Shown here: one piece after another, positions 59,859 to 64,000 of the stretch | Layout: each line of letters begins with the position of its first letter | Numbering within the stretch: position 1 is the first letter of the stretch | From: Anaerococcus sp. Marseille-P3915 | GTDB lineage: Bacteria > Bacillota > Clostridia > Tissierellales > Peptoniphilaceae | NCBI RefSeq assembly: GCF_900258475.1 | Contig: NZ_LT984887.1 | Span: 319,303-383,302, forward strand | Direction of reading: 5' to 3' | Length of the DNA: 64,000 bases | Notes under the pieces: generated by a model | What the model was told of the DNA's origin: nothing | Databases searched by the model: none | Seen by the model: only the letters and a program-made list of their open reading frames with translations | Position numbers and translations under genes: made by a program

Positions 59859-60286
59859 AATCAATTATAGAAAGTATAAGGGAATATTTTTTAAAATGTC
59901 CTTATCTAGAAGACGATGTAAGGCTTAGTGTTGATTTTCTAGGAGACCAACCCTTAGAGTATGGAATTTACACTGAGCCTATAAGTCCAACAATTAAAAA
60001 ATATGTAGACGGAGATGAGCTTAAACAATTTGGATTTATCTTCACTACTAGAAGTCACATGAGCGGAGATTTAGTTACACAGCTAGAAAACTCTGCTCTT
60101 TTTGACAATTTGATTGAATGGATCCAGGAGATGAATTATAAGAAAGAGTTTCCGGAGCTTGAAGGTGATAAGTATCCAACCAAGCTTGAAATTATAACAA
60201 ATGGTTACTTGTCTAGTGCCGATGTCGGTTCTAGTCAATACCAAATACAGATGAGATTAGTTTATATGGAGGTAAACAATGGCTGA
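59855..60286 (+). CDS. Minor capsid protein 3 / tail terminator
   Basis: A 143-aa protein at the tail-terminator position. SIIESIREYFLKCPYLEDD and PISPTIKKYVDGDELKQFGFIF match the Minor_capsid_3 type. It caps the tail tube. ATGA overlap with the previous gene. Confidence 0.75.
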   Translation: MKSIIESIREYFLKCPYLEDDVRLSVDFLGDQPLEYGIYTEPISPTIKKYVDGDELKQFGFIFTTRSHMSGDLVTQLENSALFDNLIEWIQEMNYKKEFPELEGDKYPTKLEIITNGYLSSADVGSSQYQIQMRLVYMEVNNG

Positions 60287-60839
60287 AGCTAAAACATTAC
60301 AAAATTTAAAAGAATTTAAGGGCCTAGTATTAAGGGCTGATGTAGTTTCCTTTATGGAAGTAGAAGATAAATATTATAGAATGAAAGGTTTTACCGACCT
60401 TCCAACATCTAAAGAAACAGAAGAATATTCAAGAAAATATGTCGATGAGAAATCAGAAAGAACTGCCGTTACTGGTATGACTTCAACAACCGACTTCACT
60501 CTAGATAGGTATAAAGATAATCCGGTACACGACAGAATTCAAGAAGTATTTGATAAAGAGCAATTAGCAGATGACGCTACAGTTAATATTGTAGTCGTTG
60601 ACTTTTCTAAACCAATTGAAGGACAAGAAGGCAAATTTTATGCAATTAAGAGAAACCACACTATAGTTCCAGACTCTGCAGGTGATGGTACTGACGCTTA
60701 CCAATATTCAGGCAGCTTTAAGGCTAATGGTCCATCTATTGAGGGTTATGCGGAACTAGGAGATAAGGATTCAGACTGGCTAACAATCAAATTCACTGAG
60801 GGTGAGCCTACTGCGTCTACATCTTCAAGGACAGCTTAA
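60279..60839 (+). CDS. Major tail tube protein
   Basis: A 186-aa protein between tail terminator and chaperones. YRMKGFTDLPTSKETEEYSRK, TSTTDFTLDRYKDNPVHD and a beta-rich core ending GEPTASTSS fit Tsh-like tail tube proteins. A terminator follows, so the abundant tail protein can be made in excess. Overlaps the previous gene by 8 bp. Confidence 0.85.
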   Translation: MAEAKTLQNLKEFKGLVLRADVVSFMEVEDKYYRMKGFTDLPTSKETEEYSRKYVDEKSERTAVTGMTSTTDFTLDRYKDNPVHDRIQEVFDKEQLADDATVNIVVVDFSKPIEGQEGKFYAIKRNHTIVPDSAGDGTDAYQYSGSFKANGPSIEGYAELGDKDSDWLTIKFTEGEPTASTSSRTA

Positions 60840-60850
60840 GTTAATTATTT

Positions 60851-60876
60851 AGGGGCTAGATGCCCCTTTTTCTTTT
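60851..60876 (+). terminator. Terminator after the tail tube gene
   Basis: GGGGC/GCCCC stem with a five-base loop and TTTTTCTTTT. Probably partial, since tail genes continue. Confidence 0.85.
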
Positions 60877-60904
60877 CAAAAAATTAAAAATAAAGGAGTA
60901 AATT

Positions 60905-61309
60905 ATGGCATTTAAAAGACAAAAAAGACAAGTAATTAAATTTGAATTTGAATATCAAGATATTAACGGAGATACTCAATTACTAAAATATGAAATTGAG
61001 CATGACACAGATCTAGCTAAAAAGCTGACAGCTATAGGTGAATTAGACTTTGAAAAGATGTCTTCAAACGAATCTAAAGAAGCCCTAAGAAAAGCCTTTG
61101 ATACAATTCTTGGCCTTGGGGCAATGGATGATATCCAAGAAAAAGTATTCGACGGAGATGAATTACTCCTTACTGACTATTTAGGAATAGGAAATTATCT
61201 TGTAGAAGAAGTTGACAAGGCAAATAAGGAATTAGAAAAGCTTACAAATACTTTTAGCATTGGCAAAAAAGAAAATGTAATCGATGGAATTATAGTTGAT
61301 GAAAAGTGA
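60905..61309 (+). CDS. Tail assembly chaperone (A118 gp12-like)
   Basis: A 134-aa acidic protein at the chaperone position before the tape measure. KFEFEYQDINGDTQLLKYE, then a helical C-terminus. Site AAAGGAGTAAATT. It overlaps the next gene by 4 bp, the usual gpG/gpGT arrangement. Confidence 0.75.
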   Translation: MAFKRQKRQVIKFEFEYQDINGDTQLLKYEIEHDTDLAKKLTAIGELDFEKMSSNESKEALRKAFDTILGLGAMDDIQEKVFDGDELLLTDYLGIGNYLVEEVDKANKELEKLTNTFSIGKKENVIDGIIVDEK

Positions 61310-61923
61310 GCATTCTAACTAAAGGCCTACCAAATACAATAGACGTAAGCGGCAGAAAGGTAGCTATAAATACAGATTTTAGGGCTTGGATTAAATATGA
61401 AGAAGTAATGCTAAAGGAAGATGAAAAAGCCCAAAGCCAGGTATTAGAAGTTATTAATACTTGTTTGGCGGAGGGGTTTAAGATTTCAAGCCTTGATGAA
61501 TTAGAAAGCTTATTTGACGGGTTCTTATGGTTTTATAGCCTAGGTAAAAAGACAGACGGTATCAACAAAATAAAGGAAGAAGATGAAAAGGAGTCAGAAT
61601 TTACTAACTCTAGCCTTGTTTACTCTTTCGAGCATGACTGGGCCTATATATATTCTGCCTTTATGGAGTGTTACAATATTAATCTTCTTACTGCCAATCT
61701 TCATTGGTGGGAATTTAAAGCCCTTTTTGAGGGACTAAACCAAAAATGTCTATTTTCAAGAATTATGTCTTTTAGATCCATGAACATCACTTCGAAGATG
61801 AGTAAGGATGAAAAGAAATATTATAGGACGATGAAAAAGATTTATGCTTTGCCAGATGAAAGGACAGTAGAAGAAAAAGAAAATTCTTTTGCTAGGTCAA
61901 TGATGGCAAGCATGCAAATTTAA
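61306..61923 (+). CDS. Tail assembly chaperone, bacteriophage Gp15 family
   Basis: A 205-aa Gp15 protein: LTKGLPNTIDVSGRKVAINTD, DFRAWIKYEEVML, and NLHWWEFKALFEGL. GTG start at a GTGA overlap. It assists tape-measure folding together with the preceding protein. Confidence 0.88.
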   Translation: MSILTKGLPNTIDVSGRKVAINTDFRAWIKYEEVMLKEDEKAQSQVLEVINTCLAEGFKISSLDELESLFDGFLWFYSLGKKTDGINKIKEEDEKESEFTNSSLVYSFEHDWAYIYSAFMECYNINLLTANLHWWEFKALFEGLNQKCLFSRIMSFRSMNITSKMSKDEKKYYRTMKKIYALPDERTVEEKENSFARSMMASMQI

Positions 61924-61940
61924 AGAAAGTGAGGTGACAT

Positions 61941-64000
61941 ATGGCAAGTGATGGTAAACTGCTATTTGATACCAAGTTAGACACCTCAGGATTTAAAAGC
62001 GGCCTTGCTTCCCTATCTTCTATGGCCACCGCAGCTGGTAAGGGTTTTAAAAGTATAACAAATAAGGCTGTAGATGGTATAAAAACTAGTTTTAAGGCGG
62101 CGGGGTTAGCTGCCGCAGGATTCGGAGCCTACTCAGTAAAGGCTGGTGCTGAATTTGACGCAGCTATGAGCGAAGTCGAGGCAATATCCGGAGCCTCTGG
62201 CAATGAGCTTGACGCTTTAAGAAACAAAGCTAAGGAAATGGGTGCAACAACCAAGTTTTCTGCGACTCAATCAGCCGAAGCCTTAAAATACATGGGTATG
62301 GCAGGCTGGAAGAGTCAAGAAATGCTTGACGGTCTTCCTGGGATTATCAATTTGGCCGCTGCAAGTGGTGAGGACTTAGGTCTAGTCTCAGATATTGTCA
62401 CCGACTCATTAACCGCCTTTGGTCTACAAGCAAAAGACACAGGAAGATTTGTCGATGTTTTGGCGGCAACCTCAACCGCTTCAAATACTAATGTATCAAT
62501 GCTTGGCGAATCCTTTAAGTATGTTGCACCTGTTGCAGGGGCATTAGGATATAAGGTGGAAGATGTATCGGTCGCCTTGGGATTGATGGCCAATGCTGGA
62601 ATTAAAAGCAGTCAAGCAGGAACTTCCTTAAAGACTGCTTTATCTAGATTATCAGCACCAACCAAGCAAGTAGCGGCTGAAATGGAAAACCTTGGTATCT
62701 CAATAACTGACTCTAACGGACAAATTAAGCCTTTTAATAAACTTATGGGTGAAATGAGGCAGTCCTTTAAGGGTTTAAGCGAAGACCAAAAGGTTCAAGC
62801 GGCAACAACTTTGTTTGGCAAAGAGGCTATGGCTGGAATGTTGGCCATAATAAATTCTAGCGACGCGGATTTTGAAAAGCTAACTAACAGTATTAACAAT
62901 TCCACTGGAGCGGCCAAAGAGATGGCAAGGGTTATGAATGATAACCTAAAGGGTGATATAACCATCCTTCAATCAGCTTTAGAAGGTTTAGGAATATCAC
63001 TTTTTGAGAATGTCGACACTCCCTTTAGAGATGTTGTTCAATCGGTCACTAAACAAGTTGATAGACTTAACGCTGTAGTTACTAGAGATATAAGTTACCT
63101 TCCTCAGGCTATAGGTGATATGATAGCCGAAGGGGCAGTTGCTATTGCTGAAAAAGCTCCAAAATTTATTGAGGCTGGTAAAACCATTATTTTAAGTCTC
63201 TTAGATGGCTTACAAAATAATTCTGATAGCTTAGCTTCGAGTGCGACAGAGATAATAACAAGCTTAGTTACCGCCTTTATGGAGGTTGGAGCAAGGTTAT
63301 TTGAAGTCGGCGGAGAGATATTAATAAAACTAGCCGAAGGGCTAACCGCCAAAGCGCCTATTTTAGTACCAAAGGCCATTGAAATTATAGGCAAACTTGC
63401 TGAAAGCTTTAATAAAAATGCACCTAAACTTATAAAGGTTGGTATAGACCTTATAAAAGCAATAGCAAAAGGGATTGCTGAAAATCCTGATGTGGTAGCT
63501 AAAGCGGTTCCTCAGATACTAAAGGCTTTAGCAATAGCCTTTGCAGCCTTCAAGGGAGCAAGCATAGCTAAAAGCATGATGGGTTCTCTAGCTAAGGGAA
63601 TCATGGGCGAAAAAACTTTGGTCAGCGAGTCGGCAAATGGGGTTATAAATTCACTAATACAAGCTTTTAACAGTAAAGGCTTAAAACTTAATGATACAGG
63701 CGGAAAACTTGTAGACCTCTTAGCAAAAGGAGTATCAAGCAAGGCCAGTATTTTAAAATCAGCTGGATCTAAAACTATAGGACCGCTGATGACTGGAATA
63801 AAAACAGGGTCTAGCAAGCTTGCTGGAATTGGAAGCAACATTGTTGGCGTCTTATCCAGCGGAATAAGTAAAGTTGGCGGAAGCAAGCTTTTAACAGTTG
63901 GTGGTGGCTTAATAAAGGCTATAGGCGGAGGCCTTATGAAGGGCCTAACATTGATAGGCGGTATAGGGGCTAAAATAATAACGGTTCTTGGTACTGTATT
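61941..64000 (+). CDS. Tail tape measure protein (5' part)
   Basis: At least 686 residues; continues past the window. TP901-type tape measure: SGFKSGLASLSSMATAAGKG, AGAEFDAAMSEVEAISGASG, GATTKFSATQSAEALKYMGMAG, GLMANAGIKSSQAGTSLKTAL, then repeated hydrophobic and Gly/Ala-rich segments. It sets tail length, which cannot be estimated from this fragment. Start after AAGTGAGGTGACAT. Confidence 0.93.
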   Translation, partial: MASDGKLLFDTKLDTSGFKSGLASLSSMATAAGKGFKSITNKAVDGIKTSFKAAGLAAAGFGAYSVKAGAEFDAAMSEVEAISGASGNELDALRNKAKEMGATTKFSATQSAEALKYMGMAGWKSQEMLDGLPGIINLAAASGEDLGLVSDIVTDSLTAFGLQAKDTGRFVDVLAATSTASNTNVSMLGESFKYVAPVAGALGYKVEDVSVALGLMANAGIKSSQAGTSLKTALSRLSAPTKQVAAEMENLGISITDSNGQIKPFNKLMGEMRQSFKGLSEDQKVQAATTLFGKEAMAGMLAIINSSDADFEKLTNSINNSTGAAKEMARVMNDNLKGDITILQSALEGLGISLFENVDTPFRDVVQSVTKQVDRLNAVVTRDISYLPQAIGDMIAEGAVAIAEKAPKFIEAGKTIILSLLDGLQNNSDSLASSATEIITSLVTAFMEVGARLFEVGGEILIKLAEGLTAKAPILVPKAIEIIGKLAESFNKNAPKLIKVGIDLIKAIAKGIAENPDVVAKAVPQILKALAIAFAAFKGASIAKSMMGSLAKGIMGEKTLVSESANGVINSLIQAFNSKGLKLNDTGGKLVDLLAKGVSSKASILKSAGSKTIGPLMTGIKTGSSKLAGIGSNIVGVLSSGISKVGGSKLLTVGGGLIKAIGGGLMKGLTLIGGIGAKIITVLGTV

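Larger units (their letters stand above)
34019..64000 (+). mobile_element. A118/SPP1-like siphovirus prophage (right end outside window)
   Basis: Continuous phage content from an attachment-site fragment through integrase, repressor and operators, early genes, recombination and replication module, late regulator, terminase, portal, head, tail tube and tape measure. Gene order from terS to tape measure follows Listeria A118-type phages (portal, Phage_min_cap2, GP20 scaffold, capsid, minor capsid 1-3, tail, Gp15). No broken phage gene was seen, so it may be inducible. Tail-tip, lysis genes and the right att site lie beyond 64000. Confidence 0.93.

Noticed and set aside
62315-63886. Long open frames on the minus strand opposite the tape measure gene.
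   Set aside because: Hydrophobic, Ala/Ser/Pro-rich mirror translations of a well-supported tape measure gene, without ribosome binding sites.
1-64000. CRISPR array or cas genes.
   Set aside because: No regularly spaced repeats of 24-40 bp with unique spacers and no cas-like protein were seen on either strand.

Overview
The window comes from a low-GC Gram-positive anaerobe. Gene content and order suggest a Clostridia/Tissierellia coccus of the Anaerococcus/Peptoniphilus type: pyrB with pyrI, thyX, dnaX-ybaB-recR beside the SRP RNA gene, and a large Clostridia-type SRP RNA. The genus is an inference; there is no rRNA here. The chromosome occupies about the first 34 kb, and a prophage that runs off the right edge occupies the rest.

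Left end (1-6.3 kb), mobile DNA: two closely related, non-identical IS110-family elements lie in the same orientation. They have landed just upstream of a small ORF and of a large serine recombinase gene. Each carries a non-coding 5' region that could encode a bridge RNA. A small membrane protein and a NERD/zinc-ribbon protein follow the recombinase.

Chromosomal core (6.4-34 kb): a long HPII-type catalase, two membrane proteins, a fluoride riboswitch controlling a cation/proton antiporter, thyX, an ABC/FtsX-type exporter pair, a repair-like operon (histidine phosphatase, SbcD-like and YhaN-like proteins, metallophosphoesterase, CYTH protein), and a compact UMP operon pyrB-I-C-F-K-D-E without carAB or pyrR. 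Then come a secreted glucosaminidase, a GlgB-like protein that has lost the GH13 catalytic residues, a CBS-pair protein (CbpB-like), SRP RNA, tRNA-Ser(GGA), dnaX-ybaB-recR and a solute-binding lipoprotein.

Prophage (about 34.02 kb to beyond 64 kb): the left attachment site looks like the 3' end of tmRNA (ssrA). Order: tyrosine integrase, secreted lipoprotein, S24/HTH repressor with three operator-like palindromes and a consensus early promoter, several tiny hydrophobic proteins, HTH and DUF3102-like proteins, an SbcC-like ATPase with RecT and an MBL-fold protein, a replisome organiser whose gene carries 21-bp iterons (possible origin), SSB, many small early proteins, and a late regulator. An 815-bp non-coding stretch follows, with a late promoter, terminators and a hidden 25-aa hydrophobic peptide gene resembling a type I toxin. 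The A118/SPP1-like morphogenesis module comes next: terS, terL, portal, a minor head protein with a toxin-like C-terminal domain, an accessory island (CPCC protein, YjcQ-like, ribbon-helix-helix, Rha, tRNA-Tyr), scaffold, capsid, connectors, tail protein, chaperones and a truncated tape measure.

Most notable candidates for little-described biology: the head-protein toxin with its adjacent CPCC immunity candidate, the putative type I toxin before the terminase, the shared GGGACA repeats in the replication gene and at the late promoter, the dead GlgB-like protein, and the IS110 pair with putative bridge-RNA guide sequences.
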